In this document: positions 1 to 11,238 of the stretch, piece after piece
Layout: the number at the start of each line of letters is the position of its first letter
How positions within the stretch are numbered: the stretch's first letter is position 1
Source: Emmonsiellopsis sp. PD_33
Taxonomy: Eukaryota > Ascomycota > Eurotiomycetes > Onygenales > Ajellomycetaceae
Direction: 5' to 3'
Assembly (NCBI GenBank): GCA_032988165.1
Contig: JANTQF010000072.1
Coordinates: 1-64,000 of the forward strand
Length of the DNA: 64,000 bases
The notes under the pieces: model-generated
Told to the model about the DNA's origin: nothing
Databases searched by the model: none
Seen by the model: only the letters and a program-made list of their open reading frames with translations
Position numbers and translations under genes: made by a program

Positions 1-59
1 TTGTGTCCTTGTGGGGAAGAAACTAATGTTTGAATTTTCAATAGAGGATGAAACAAAAA

Positions 60-237
60 ACAATCATCCCCCCCCCCCCCTCCCACCAATCTTTCTATAA
101 TAAACCCCCCCGTCTGCCACCACGAACCCCCCAACCAACAAAAGAAAAACTTTTATCCCCCCACCCCCCCCCTCCCCCTCCCCCCCCCCCCCCCCCCTCC
201 CCCCCCCCCCCCCCCCCAAATCTCCAAACCCCCCGAT
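60..237. repeat. C-rich low-complexity tract with long poly-C runs
   Basis: The plus strand is almost entirely C, with runs of about 10 to 20 C broken by single T or A, densest at about 160-217. The minus strand, which is the sense strand of the neighbouring TTC36-like gene, is therefore G-rich just after that gene's stop codon and could form G-quadruplexes in its 3' untranslated RNA. The reading frame that crosses it on the plus strand encodes only poly-proline and is not a gene. Runs of this length are also prone to assembly length errors. Positions 1-59 hold nothing I can identify. Confidence 0.9.
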
Positions 238-1002
238 CTACAAAACAAACCCCTCCAACTCCCCCCTAATCGCCCCCCTCACAATCCCCCCACACATCTT
301 CGCATACGGATTCGTCCTAACCGCCATCTCCCTCGCCACCTCATTCCCATACCGCCCACCCAGCGCGAAATCCGCACTGGCAAGCTCTTCCAGGTCCTGC
401 GATGGTTTCGATCGGAGATGGGGCGGGAGGCGGAGACTCTCTATCTCAGTAGGTGAATGTGACGCTTTGTACAGGATGTATGCGCGGTGGGTGTGTGCGG
501 TTGATAGGAGGCGGGCGTGGTGGGGGGATAGGCGGTGGGGGGTTGTGCGGGAGGAGGAGGAGGAAGCGGTGGTGGTTGTGGAAGGAGGGGGTGTTAGGAG
601 GGATATTGCGGTTGATAGGTCCGTGAAGGGGGAGATGGATACATCGCCATCCATCTCTTCTTCCCCCTCGTACAGCATCCGGCCCGCCTGTGCCCGATTC
701 ACGTATGCAGATGCATAGTGTGGGTTCTCGGTGATGAGGTCTGATAGTTTGGTAATTGCTGTGCGGAGGGTGGTTGGGGGGATTTTTTCGGTGGGTTTGG
801 GTTGGAGGAGGGGTTGGATTGCGGAGAGTTCGCGAGTTTGGAGGGATTGGAGGTCTGTGGGTGCTAGTGAAGGGAGATGGGGGAGGGAGGGGTCGAGGGT
901 TATGGTTGTGCTGTTGTTGGTGGATGGGGAGGATTCTGCGTCGAAGAGGGCGGAGAGGACGGCGGAGTCATTGGTTGAGAGGGGGGTGGATATTGTGGTC
1001 AT
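238..1002 (-). CDS. ttc36: TTC36-like tetratricopeptide repeat protein
   Basis: Single-exon gene of 254 residues, ATG at 1002-1000. Residues about 75-115 (NPHYASAYVNRAQ) and the middle helices fit TPR repeats. The C-terminal block GGRYGNEVAREMAVRTNPYA followed by KMCGGIV is the conserved tail of the TTC36 family. It is longer than the roughly 190-residue mammalian protein because of a Ser/Thr-rich insert (residues about 135-155) and a longer N-terminus. In mammals TTC36 is reported to protect 4-hydroxyphenylpyruvate dioxygenase from degradation. That enzyme is encoded here by the divergent neighbour starting 562 bp away, which supports a shared role in tyrosine catabolism. No signal peptide or membrane segment is seen. 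The family call is from recognition of the C-terminal signature. The functional link in fungi is inference. Confidence 0.85.
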   Translation of the reverse strand: MTTISTPLSTNDSAVLSALFDAESSPSTNNSTTITLDPSLPHLPSLAPTDLQSLQTRELSAIQPLLQPKPTEKIPPTTLRTAITKLSDLITENPHYASAYVNRAQAGRMLYEGEEEMDGDVSISPFTDLSTAISLLTPPPSTTTTASSSSSRTTPHRLSPHHARLLSTAHTHRAYILYKASHSPTEIESLRLPPHLRSKPSQDLEELASADFALGGRYGNEVAREMAVRTNPYAKMCGGIVRGAIRGELEGFVL

Positions 1003-1564
1003 TTTGAGGATAGGGGGTGGTTGGTATTGATGTTGATGCTGATATTGTTGTACTGATTATGGTGTTGTATAGAGACTATATAGCATATGATAGGATATTA
1101 TATAATATAACCCACCCCTATCTCACCCGGCAAACAGGACGGCCGCCTCCTACCTACTTTTTGTATGGGCAGCCCATTGCCGAAGCTATCCTTGGCTTCG
1201 GCACTCGCTGTGGCCGCTGATTGGCGCGCAGCCTCAGCACCGGCAATAGCCGCGAACTCTCCGCCGGGCCCGACGGTGGCCGGGACCTCAGGGATGGATA
1301 TAGGGCTGATTAATCCTCGAAGCTGTCTGCAACGGGATGACGACGACAACATAGAAATGCGACGTCGGGCGGAGTTGCCGGGTTGTGCACATCCCGCACC
1401 GCAGCTGCGATACTTCTGTCTTGTTTAAACCAGTCATGGCTGCCCCTTTTCTGCTCCCGTACCACGCTCACTTCCCCTGAATCAACCCATTGAACAACTA
1501 CTCCCGTTGAGTAACATTACCCCCTAACTACTACACCTATCACAAATCTCCATACGTAGCCACT
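1003..1564. promoter_or_regulatory. Shared divergent promoter of TTC36-like gene and HPPD
   Basis: This 562-bp stretch lies between two divergent start codons. It has a strongly AT-rich, TATA-like patch at about 1074-1108 and a reverse-orientation CCAATCA box (TGATTGG at 1218-1224), the preferred form for the fungal HAP/CBC complex. No other gene is supported here. Confidence 0.6.
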
Positions 1565-2984
1565 ATGGCCCCATCCGCCATCTCCCCTCCCCCCTCCATC
1601 ACCACCACCCCCGACAATGACATCTCCAGCTACAAAGGCTACGACCACGTCCACTGGTACGTCGGCAACGCCAAGCAAGCTGCCGCCTACTACACCTCGC
1701 GCATGGGCTTCGAGCGCATCGCCTACCGCGGCCTAGAGACGGGGTCGCGCATCGTCGCCTCCCACGTCGTGCGCAACGGGGACATCACATTCGTGCTCAC
1801 CTCGCCCTTACGGGCGCTGGACCAGATTGAAACCTTCACGCCGGAGGAGCAGTCCCTGCTACGGGAGATCCACGCGCATTTGGAAAAGCATGGCGATGGC
1901 GTGAAGGATGTTGCGTTTGAGGTTGATTCTGTCGATGCTGTGTTTGGCGCGGCGGTGGGGAATGGGGCGAGGGTTGTGGAGGGTGTTAGGTCGTTGGAGG
2001 ATAAGGGGGGAGTGGTGAGGTTGGCGACGATACAGACGTATGGGGAGACGACGCATACGCTTGTTGAGAGGAGGGGGTATAGGGGGGTGTTTTTGCCGGG
2101 TTATCGGGAGGTGGTGGAGAGGGATCCGTTGGCAAAGTTGCTGCCGGAGGTGAAGCTGATGCATGTTGATCATTGTGTTGGGAATCAGGATTGGGAGGAG
2201 ATGGATAAGGTGTGCGAGTAGTGGGTTACCTACCTACCCCGGGGGTTTGCGATGCAGTTTCTAACCGTTTTGTCTAGTTATGAGAAAGCACTTGGATTCC
2301 ATCGGTTCTGGTCAGTGGATGATAAAGATATCTGCACGTACGTCTCCCCCCCTTTATCTACCCCTGTGATGCACGACTGGCCGTTTGCAAGCTCCAGCTA
2401 ATAAATATGACCAGCGAATTTTCCGCCCTAAAATCTATCGTCATGTCCTCGCCCAACAACCTCGTAAAAATGCCCATCAACGAGCCGGCCCACGGCAAGA
2501 AACAATCCCAAATCGAAGAATACATCTCCTTCTACAACGGCGCCGGCGTGCAACACATCGCCCTGCGCACAGACAACATCATCGCTGCCATCACGAATCT
2601 CAAAGCGCGCGGTGTAGAGTTTATCAAAGTGCCGGCCACGTATTATGAGGAGATGAAGGTAAGGTTGAAGAGGGGCGGGATGGTTCTCGAGGAAGACTTC
2701 GAGAGGCTGAGGGAGTTGGATATTTTGATCGATTTCGATGAGGGGGGTTATCTTCTTCAACTCTTTACTAAGGTTAGTTTACTACTCCATTCTCTTCCCT
2801 CTGATTGAGTTGAGATGGACTCGATGCTAACATGAAATCTATAAACTAGCACCTCATGGACCGCCCCACCGTCTTCATCGAAATCATCCAGCGCAACAAC
2901 TTCTCCGGCTTTGGCGCGGGGAATTTCAAATCGCTCTTCGAGGCTATCGAGCGCGAGCAGGAGCTCAGGGGAAACTTGGTCTAA
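1565..2984 (+). CDS. hppD: 4-hydroxyphenylpyruvate dioxygenase
   Basis: Converts 4-hydroxyphenylpyruvate to homogentisate in tyrosine degradation, feeding fumarate/acetoacetate or pyomelanin. Four exons: 1565-2220, 2278-2337, 2415-2772 and 2850-2984, giving 402 residues, the usual fungal length. Three phase-consistent GT..AG introns restore the sequence through YYEKALGFHRFW and TEFSALKSIVM. The iron ligands expected for the family are visible: His203 (VDH), His286 (GVQHIALRT) and Glu369 (VFIEI), spaced as in the rat enzyme (183/266/349). The protein has two vicinal-oxygen-chelate domains, the catalytic one C-terminal. In aspergilli this gene often sits in a homogentisate cluster. None of those partners (homogentisate dioxygenase, fumarylacetoacetase) is next to it here. 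Its neighbour is the TTC36-like gene. Enzyme call is certain; exon 2 borders are strongly supported. Confidence 0.97.
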
Positions 2985-4861
2985 AATCCAGAAACATTGT
3001 ATATATTTTACCCACCCCGCCTGTAGTTTCCACATGGGCTGTAAATAGCTTTCCCGGATACCCCGTCTCATTCCCCCACCGTTGTTTGTTAATATATCTT
3101 TTCTCATGCAATTTGTTGTTATAATCAGGCAGTGGCTGGTATAAATATCCATCTTCACTCCACTCATAAGCATACTAGCTACTAGATAACATACCACCCC
3201 CTTTTTTACGACTAAGCGAAGCCATACATGCATATCTGCAGACATGGGAATCACCAAAATGGCAGAAAGACCTTTCGCTCCGCATCCGCCAACCGCCATT
3301 CACCTCCTTGAACTATCTATTTATTTATTTTCCGCAATCCACTATACCTCATACCTTGTAGCCATGTAGTCAAGATGCATGACATACACTTACCTTCCAC
3401 GGCATTCATGATCAAACCAATCCCCCTATTCTGCAAGGAGCAATATATATATATACATTCAGTACCGCCCAGAGGGCGAGCAGAAATAGCCATGTTTAGA
3501 GGTTACGGGAAGTTGAGAGTGTTCAACTAGGGCCCCTTTCGGAACTATGACCACCGTGAGGCCCAGGGGGGGACGGGGTGGGGCGGGGCTCGTTTCAGGG
3601 TATGATATGGCATAAGAGAGAACAGAATACTCCGTAGAAGAGAACATGAACATGAAAAAGAATTTTTTTTACTCAAAACATTTCTTTTATTCTTTTTTTA
3701 GGTTTTCTTTTTAATAAATACAGGGGGGATAAGGGCAGTGTGGATCGTGGCCACAACACAACACGACACGAAACAGCGCGTAACACACCATAACACGAGA
3801 CGAAAGCAGGCCGGGGGTAGTATACACTGACAATCCGCGAGAAAGTTAACGTTTTGCAAACATGCAATATAGACAGATTGTTCCGTTGGCAATGACAACC
3901 CCAGTATAGAATGGTTGGAGCAGCATTCCTCTTTGGCTGGCTGGGAGAAAAATCACTGCCGTGGGAAAAGAATACCAAGAAAAAAAACTCGAAGCGAACA
4001 CCCGATGGGAATAGAAAGGGGATGAAATAGAGGACAAACGCGGCGAAACAGGCTGGGCGAAAAAACGAAGAGTGGAGATTTTGGAAGGTGAAATGTTGGC
4101 TCTGACACCAGAGAGAAAATGAGGGAAAACTGGGAGAAACATACTGTTAAAACAGCGCAACGCGGCAAGAAGTTCGCGAGAGATTATCAAACATTGGACG
4201 AAAGGGCTGGAAAGGGGATTAGTTGCATGCCCAGAATCGGCATGAAAGAAATTGAGGCAGACTTTGCAAAACCAACTCCACCGATAACCTTCAACATCGA
4301 AAATACAACCACCTAGGAACACACACGACTAACACCTTCTGCAATGGGGACTAAAAAAACACAACACAAGGGGCGAGCAATACACGTTCTCTGGAACAGA
4401 ACGCGAAAATAAATGACACCGCGAGACGACGAACATGGATAGAGCTGGCTGGAAGTACTGGCAAACGTTGAAACTCGGAAATATTCTTGGCAACACATTC
4501 GAAAAGACAAGGGGATAGGTAGGCGCGCTGGTTAGAATAAATAAAGGAGGGGTAAAGGGTAGAAGTATTCATCCAGGGGAACTAAATCGACGACGGTCCA
4601 AACTAGGCGAAGTAAACGAAAACCAAAGCGACGAAGTGAAAAAAGGAGAATAAAAAAAGGCACGAAAAAAAGGAGCGTGGAAAAAGGAGTACAGAAACAG
4701 TACGTCAAAAAAGCAGCCGGAAAAGGGGGACTAATAAAGGACCTCGTGCGAAAAGGGGGACATAAAACAAGGAAAGTAAAAAGTACACAAGGTAAACGAA
4801 CGTAAAAAAATGGAGTTCGCAGCTCGCCTTCAGTAGCGACTCGCAAACCTTATCCTTCACC
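2985..4861. other. Intergenic region between convergent HPPD and BTB gene
   Basis: About 1.9 kb of A/T- and purine-rich DNA between two 3' ends. It probably holds both 3' untranslated regions. Several overlapping minus-strand frames of 65-180 codons exist, but they are low complexity (Phe/Leu/Ser-rich, mirrors of an A-rich plus strand) with no domain or start context. I see no gene. Confidence 0.6.
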
Positions 4862-7666
4862 TTAAAGAGCACCTGGGTAAGGAAAGGAGTTAGCTCAGTA
4901 TATAGCATAGAAACGGAAAAAGGGGGAAGAAACCCACTCACCCATGACAATGTTGACCTTTAGCTCCTTCTGCATCAGTTTATTCCCATGCAGATCCGAA
5001 AGCAACTCTTGGCCCGTGGGTATCGACACATTCCACCCCCAGCACTGGTCAATTGAAAACTGCTCTGGCCTGCTTTCAAAACAAGTTGGCCTATCGGCGC
5101 ACTTGAAGTTCGAATATAATTTGAACCACATGGTGACGGCAGAGCGGGAGTCGATGTATGGGACTTCGCCCGGTGGAGATGGGAAACTGGCGGCGGGAGC
5201 CTGGAAGTATTGCATGCGAATGTTAGTCCCGCTGAAGTTTTCGGCGAGTTCGCGGGCTGTGGTTTGCTGCGGGTCGTAATAGCCATACTCGACGTTCATC
5301 GTTTGTGGGGCATCGGTCGGCTCGGGGTTGCAGGGTCCGACGCAGCCGGTATATCGCGGCTGCAGCTGGGTCGCCCACTGGTCAAGCGACAGTTCACTGG
5401 GACGCGGGTCGTAGATGCGGCGGAGATACAGGCCTGCCCTCTGTTCATTACCGCTGGCACTGCGGCGGAGACAGAGGTTCCACGTGGTGCCTGCATACCA
5501 GAACGGGGCTGAGTAGACGCGTTTCCTCTCATGTAGCGTGGTTGGATTCGGAAAACTGAGAGAAATGCGAAATGGTGGGAAAGATATGGTTTTAGGGTAT
5601 TCGGCGGTTCGGGCTGGTCTTGGGCGCGATACAAAGCCGTTGGATTGCCATCCGAGTACGAGGGTCGTGGAATTGAGCCGTCCATAAAAGGAACTCGTAG
5701 CGCAGTCAAGAATATTTCCTCGTCCTTTGCGGGAGACAGTGACGTTGGATGTATGGCTATCGTCGATCGGGACATCGTATTGGTGGGAGACTGCTTCATC
5801 ACATGGGGAAGAAGACGGATCGACGGTCTCATCTGCGAAGAACTTGCGGACTTGCGACCACTGAGAGAGAGAGGGTTGGTATCTCGCAGTTTCAACGTTC
5901 AACTCGGGGCTGGAGTCGTTGGTGGAAAGAGCCAAGTGGCCAAGTTTTAGCGCTTGGAATATAGCTAGCCTAAGGACGGCAGGGGGAACAACACGAACGC
6001 CAAAAACATCGCGGTGCGACATGATATCGCGGAAATGTTCGAACGGAATGTGCATGTATGCGATGTCTTGGACGATCATGTCCCGGATTGGCAAGATGTC
6101 AGGGTCTGAATAAAGGTCAAGCCATTGACGATAAATAGCTTCAAATCCGACACTGACACCGTCGGTACAGGAAACACCCTTTGGAAGCGCACCCTCCAGC
6201 TCTAGCATAACCGGATCTGGGCAAGAAAAGGTGAAATCGCGGAAGTGGATATGAACCTCAGTGGCCTTTTTCGTCAGAATCCGATCGAGAATTGACACGG
6301 CGTATTTCCATCTCCTAAACTCTGTATCCACAAAAAAAGTATCGCCGCCAACCATTTCCCTGGTCAGTTCGCCGGGTATATCATCCCACACAGAGAGGGG
6401 CGCATTGTAGCCTTGTAAGCAAAGCAAGGATCTGGCACCGTGCAAGACAATGTCCCCTTCCATACCATAGCAGTTTTTGCTGAATATGGTCAAAGCAACG
6501 GACACGTTGGAATAGGTCAAGCGTCGCAGGATATGCTGCGAAGCCCAGCCCTGCAACTGAGGAAGGTCCAGCCAGGAACTTACAGCGAAAACCCCGATCG
6601 GGTCTGCGTCGATCTGATCCATGACCATTTGGGCGTATATATATTTCAACGCAACATCGAAGCCAGCGGCAGAGGTGTTTTCGTCCATGTCTTTGGGGAA
6701 TAGTTCGATCTTATTGCTATTACTTTCAAGCCAGTTTCCAGAAAACATCGCGTAGAAATAGGGGGATCTCTCGAGAAAATCTCGATGCAGAAAGTAATAG
6801 TTGCCAAAGGCATGGACCGTGATATCAGGCTCAAGACCGGGTCCACTGTCATTATGGCGGGTTCGTCGTCTGGTGAAAGGCGAGGCCAATCGACGACTCA
6901 GAGTACCTGGGCGTGAAAAGAATTTATAATCAGCTATTTCGCCGCTAGAGTATGGAAACTTACCACCCATACTGGGATCGGCAGATGCGGCAGGAGTTTC
7001 GTCCGGCGGATTTGGGAGCTGTGACTGGTTTTCTGCGGCAAAAGTGTCAAGAGGGCGTGGCAGGATAGAGTCTTTGACAAGATATTCCATACTCTGCCCC
7101 GGATTCATGAGCTTAAGCCACTCTGACGATGGCGATGAGGGCGGGCCAGCGTGCGATTTAACGGCCGTTGGTCTCCTTTTCACGCCGCGAGGGAAGCCAG
7201 ACAGCGCGGTGGGGAGACCAGACAACGCGAGCAGACAGCTCTTTGTTTTGGGCTCGTTTGAAAAGGACGATATTAAGGTATTGATGGCCTTGGTAGGCGA
7301 AAAACGATCAGGGGATGATAAGTGGGGGTTGCAGAACGCGTGCAATGAGCAACAACACGTCGTTGGGATGTTTGACTTGGAGAAGAGATTCTGCTGTAGC
7401 TTGGATGAAGGAGGTGGGAGGAACACATTCTCTTGAGAAGCCCAGTAGGGGTCATCCAGCGACGGGTCCATGTCTGTTGACAGTGAATCACTGTGATGCA
7501 GCCTGTTGCCGGCGGCGATGGAGGGGGGGGGCATCATCTTCTGCCACTCAGCACTGTATCTGTGTCTTTCTCTGTGCATTGTTAAGACAAACAATATACA
7601 AGAGCAAGCATGAACAAACTGGAGATGGCACAGAGCAGAAATAATGGGAACTTGTATTCCATTCAA
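4862..7666 (-). CDS. BTB/POZ domain protein, conserved in filamentous fungi
   Basis: Best model has three exons: start to 6964, 6906-4942 and a terminal 11-nt exon 4872-4862, ending in VNIVMGAL. The longest frame starts at 7666 (892 residues after splicing). An ATG at 7579 (MHRERHRYS, 863 residues) is more likely, because the extra 29 residues look untranslated. A BTB/POZ fold begins at ITVHAFGNYYFLHRDFLERS, roughly residues 230-340, preceded by a basic patch (RRLASPFTRRRTR). The C-terminal third (SAPFWYAGTTWNLCLRR, GLYLRRIYD, QFSIDQCWGW) reads like a beta-sandwich of MATH/TRAF type, which is inference. BTB proteins often act as Cullin-3 adaptors, but no specific target can be named. The first intron is 57 nt, a multiple of three and free of stops, so an unspliced reading adds 19 residues unnoticed. 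It shares its upstream region with COX15. Confidence 0.8.
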
Positions 7667-8287
7667 TTAAGCCAGGTAATTGAACAGATGTATATAGCAG
7701 GGCAGAGAGAGGTTGAATGCAGCTTCATGTTCAAAGCTACGTCAAGGTCGGAAAATTTGAAAACCGTCCGGATATCTAGCAAGTGCATGAACACCGTAGA
7801 ACGGCATCAAGCTGCCCAATCACGCAGCATATTAGGCATAGAAATCGTCCTTATATTGGGTTGGCACAGACAGTGTAAGGCGCCGAACACCAGCAAAGAT
7901 GAAGCGGTGGAACGGGATGATATCACAGGAACAGCAATGCCATCGGGAGGCGCTGGCGGGCCCGAGAAACAGTGCCCCACGCAGGGGCCGTCGCCATTTG
8001 CTGGCTGCGGCTAGCTGGCCGTTGGATACTGCAGCATGGGCGCAGTTCTTATCCATACAGAAGAGTCTACGTATCGCGGTCCCAGTTGAGGTGAGGTTGA
8101 GGTTGAGGCTGAGGGAGTGGATTAACATTGCCCCGGGCAGTTAGGGCTGGCTGTTCACGTGAGCAGGATGGGGTGGCCTCCAATCAGCTTGAATTCAATA
8201 TCAAACCAACCTCCAGACAACAAGGAGACAACCATCTCACACTGGTGCATGCTGCCAGACTGCCCATTGTGAGCTGCAACAGCCTCA
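7667..8287. promoter_or_regulatory. Divergent promoter of BTB gene and COX15
   Basis: The region holds a CCAATCA box at 7816-7822 and a perfect E-box palindrome TCACGTGA at 8155-8162, about 126 bp before the COX15 start codon. CCAAT boxes bound by the HAP complex are typical for respiratory genes in fungi, so both may serve COX15. No gene of its own is supported. A 134-codon plus-strand frame at 7610-8014 has no recognisable features. Confidence 0.55.
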
Positions 8288-9813
8288 ATGGCGTCCACCA
8301 TCCCCATGTTCAGGAGCCTGGCTCCCCGTTTCGCCCCAGAGTTCTTTACCTGCCGCCAATGCCTGCAGAACAACCCCCGGTATGCCAACTCTTCGCGGAG
8401 ATGGATGGGTATGCTGCGATTCCCCAGAGCTTCCAGGTTGTCCCCATTTGCCCCGGCAGCTCGGAAACAGGGCGCCTCGATACTGAAATCCGCCTCTTTT
8501 GCCTCCGCCGCGAAAACCGCTGCCTCCGGAGCACCCAGCAGCACCTCCGCGTTCCCCTCCGTCAGCAACAAGATTGTCGCATACTGGCTGCTGGGAAGCG
8601 CGGCCAGTGTATTTGGCATTGTCATCTTCGGCGGATTAACTAGGCTTACGGAATCTGGGTATGCTCCACACTCCAATCTGCGCAATAATTCCCAGTTGCT
8701 AACCAAGCCAGGCTGAGTATCACGGAATGGAAGCCCGTCACCGGATCACTACCTCCCTTCAATGCCGAAGACTGGGAATCCGAATTCTCCAAATACAGAT
8801 CCTCCCCCGAGTACCAAATCCTCAACCCGAACATGACCCTTTCTGAGTTCAAATCGATATATTACATGGAATGGATACATAGACAATGGGGTCGCTTCGT
8901 TGGCCTGTCCTTCGTCCTGCCAGCCGCATACTTCGTCGCAACCAAAAAAGTATCCAAGCCCATGTCCCTCCGACTACTAGGAATTGCCGGCCTGATCGGC
9001 TTCCAAGGCTTCCTCGGCTGGTGGATGGTAAAGTCCGGACTCAAAGATGACCTCTTTGCCCCAGGAAGCCATCCCCGAGTCAGCCAGTACAGATTAACCG
9101 CCCATCTCGGCGCGGCCTTTCTTTGCTACACCGCCATGCTCTGGAACGGTCTCGCAATCCTCCGCTCCCATCGCCTCCTCTCTGACCCAGCCAAGGGATC
9201 TGATATCCTCGCCGCCCTCCGCAACCCTAAACTTAGCTTCTTCCGCAAATCAGTCGCCGGCCTAGCCCTCCTCGTCTTCACCACTGCCATGACCGGCGGC
9301 CTCGTCGCAGGCCTCGACGCCGGTCTCATTTACAACGAATTCCCCTACATGGGCGAGGGTTTCGCCCCTCCCACCTCCGAACTGTTCTCGGCGCATTACT
9401 CGCGCCTAGCGGATAAATCCGACCTATGGTGGCGCAACATGCTCGAGAACCCGTCGCTCGTCCAGCTGAACCACCGCATCATGGCCCTCACCACCTTCTC
9501 CTCTGTCATGGCCTTGTTCGCCTACACACGCTTTTCGCCCGCGATGAAGCAGCTACTTCCCCGCGCCGCGAAGAAGGGCATGCATGGCGTCCTCGGGTTC
9601 ACGGTCCTCCAGGCTTCCCTCGGCATTACCACGCTCCTATACCTGGTGCCCACTCACCTTGCCTCTGCCCACCAGGCTGGCAGTCTATTCCTCTTGACAT
9701 GGGTCCTCGTGCTGGGGAGCAGAGTATGGCATCCGTCCCGGACCGCAAGACTCCTGCAGATGGCAGCGAAGATGAACAAGGGACCTGCGTCGAAGGTTGC
9801 TGCCAAACAGTAA
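8288..9813 (+). CDS. cox15: Haem A synthase, mitochondrial (COX15)
   Basis: Oxidises haem O to haem A for cytochrome c oxidase, in the mitochondrial inner membrane. Two exons, 8288-8658 and 8712-9813, give 490 residues. The 53-nt intron joins LTESG to LSITEWKPVTGSLPP. The N-terminus is rich in Arg, Ser and Ala and lacks acids, as expected for a mitochondrial presequence (MASTIPMFRSLAPRF). About eight membrane helices follow. The four histidines that bind haem in the family are present: His180 (EWIHRQWGR), His255 (RLTAHLGAAF), His378 (QLNHRIMAL) and His444 (SAHQAGSLF). The motif GGLTRLTESG and the LDAGLIYNEFP segment are also characteristic. Upstream CCAAT and TCACGTGA elements suggest HAP-type respiratory control, which is inference. 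Confidence 0.97.
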
Positions 9814-11238
9814 AATGGGATCGCAGGAGTTAACTAGGAGGGGGGTTGTTTGATATTCTATCTCATGTACTTGTATTTTTATTTATATCTCCACTTTACG
9901 ATTATTTCCCCTCCCGCCTCTCCCCACCTCTCCCTCCAACCATTCCCTTCCCTATCTACATACATGTATTATATATATACCTATCAATTATCAGCCAATT
10001 GACATACATATCCATCACAGCACGTCGCTGATTCCCGAAATCATTCATAAAATCATACCATTGCTCCTTAGATAGGCACGCGTCCTATTCCTCGCCTTCT
10101 ACCTCCATTTCTTCCCTACGCATGCCCCCCCTACCGCCCCATATATCTAGGAAAATCCCAAATTCAAATCCGTACGCGCCCACACACACGCACATGTATA
10201 TATCGCATGACTATATTTCCACGAAAACGATAACCTAACTCGCCACTGACATGTATTGTGAGGGAAGAAAGATAGAAAAGGCGTTCTATCATCAATACTA
10301 TTACCATTCTCGTGCTTCTTCCTCTTATGACGTACACAGCTAAGTCGGCGGTGACGCTTTCGTCCGGAAAGTGGAAGTTAAAACGAACAGATAAAAGAAA
10401 GCGGGCCATAGAGGGAAGGGGTTTTTTTGTTCTCCATTTTTGGTCAGTTCAGTTCACGGTTCACACCCAATTTGCATTATTTAAACTGGGAATGATTGAA
10501 AGGGACCAGTGGCTGACAAATAATTTCACTTGATAGGAAGATTGAAAGATAGGGTGGTATACAGACATACATGCAGGCATGCATACGTACATACATACGG
10601 GGCATAACTATAACTAACTATCTGTTGAAAGTTGGCCGGGCCGGGTCTTATCCACACTCAGACATGAAAAGAATCAATGTAGGAAGAAGAAAAAGGAGGA
10701 GGAAAGAAAATACAAAACACTCGCGCCACCTCCCAAACCTAACCCATGAAATGTTCAAATGAAACCGGTGCTGAAAGCAACTTGAAAGCAAAGCAAAACG
10801 GCTTGCCAGCCAGTCCTCCTTTGAGGATATAAACGCAAGCAACCAAACAAGGAAACAATGAAAGAAATGACAAAAGAATGAATGAAAGAATCCGCAGCTA
10901 ACTTAAAGACTGAAACCCAGACAAAAATGACAACAGAACAGAACAAAAAACCGTCCAGATATACCGCGCCACATTAATTGCGCCAGATAACCCCTCCATA
11001 CTAATCAATCAATCAAGCAAGCAGGCAAGCAAACGCAAACTCATATCAGATCCCTCCCATCCCATCCCATGTTATACTAACAAAATAACCACCCGCACCA
11101 CCCCCTATTACCGCACCTGCCCTCTCATCCCAAACCGCACGCCCATCCACCCCTCACCACCTGCCTAAAAGAAAAACACCCACGGAAAACCACAAACACA
11201 AAAAACAAATTCACAACCAGACAAAACATCTCACACCC
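9814..11238. other. Intergenic region between convergent COX15 and Cys-rich gene
   Basis: About 1.4 kb between two 3' ends. It is pyrimidine-rich just after COX15 (9890-10000) and A-rich towards the other gene (10660-11230), with short stretches such as repeated ATAC (10560-10600). I see no gene, RNA or repeat family here. Confidence 0.6.

Noticed and set aside
3846..4322. 158-codon minus-strand frame after the BTB gene
   Set aside because: Low-complexity Phe/Ser/Leu translation of an A-rich plus strand with no domain or splice logic.
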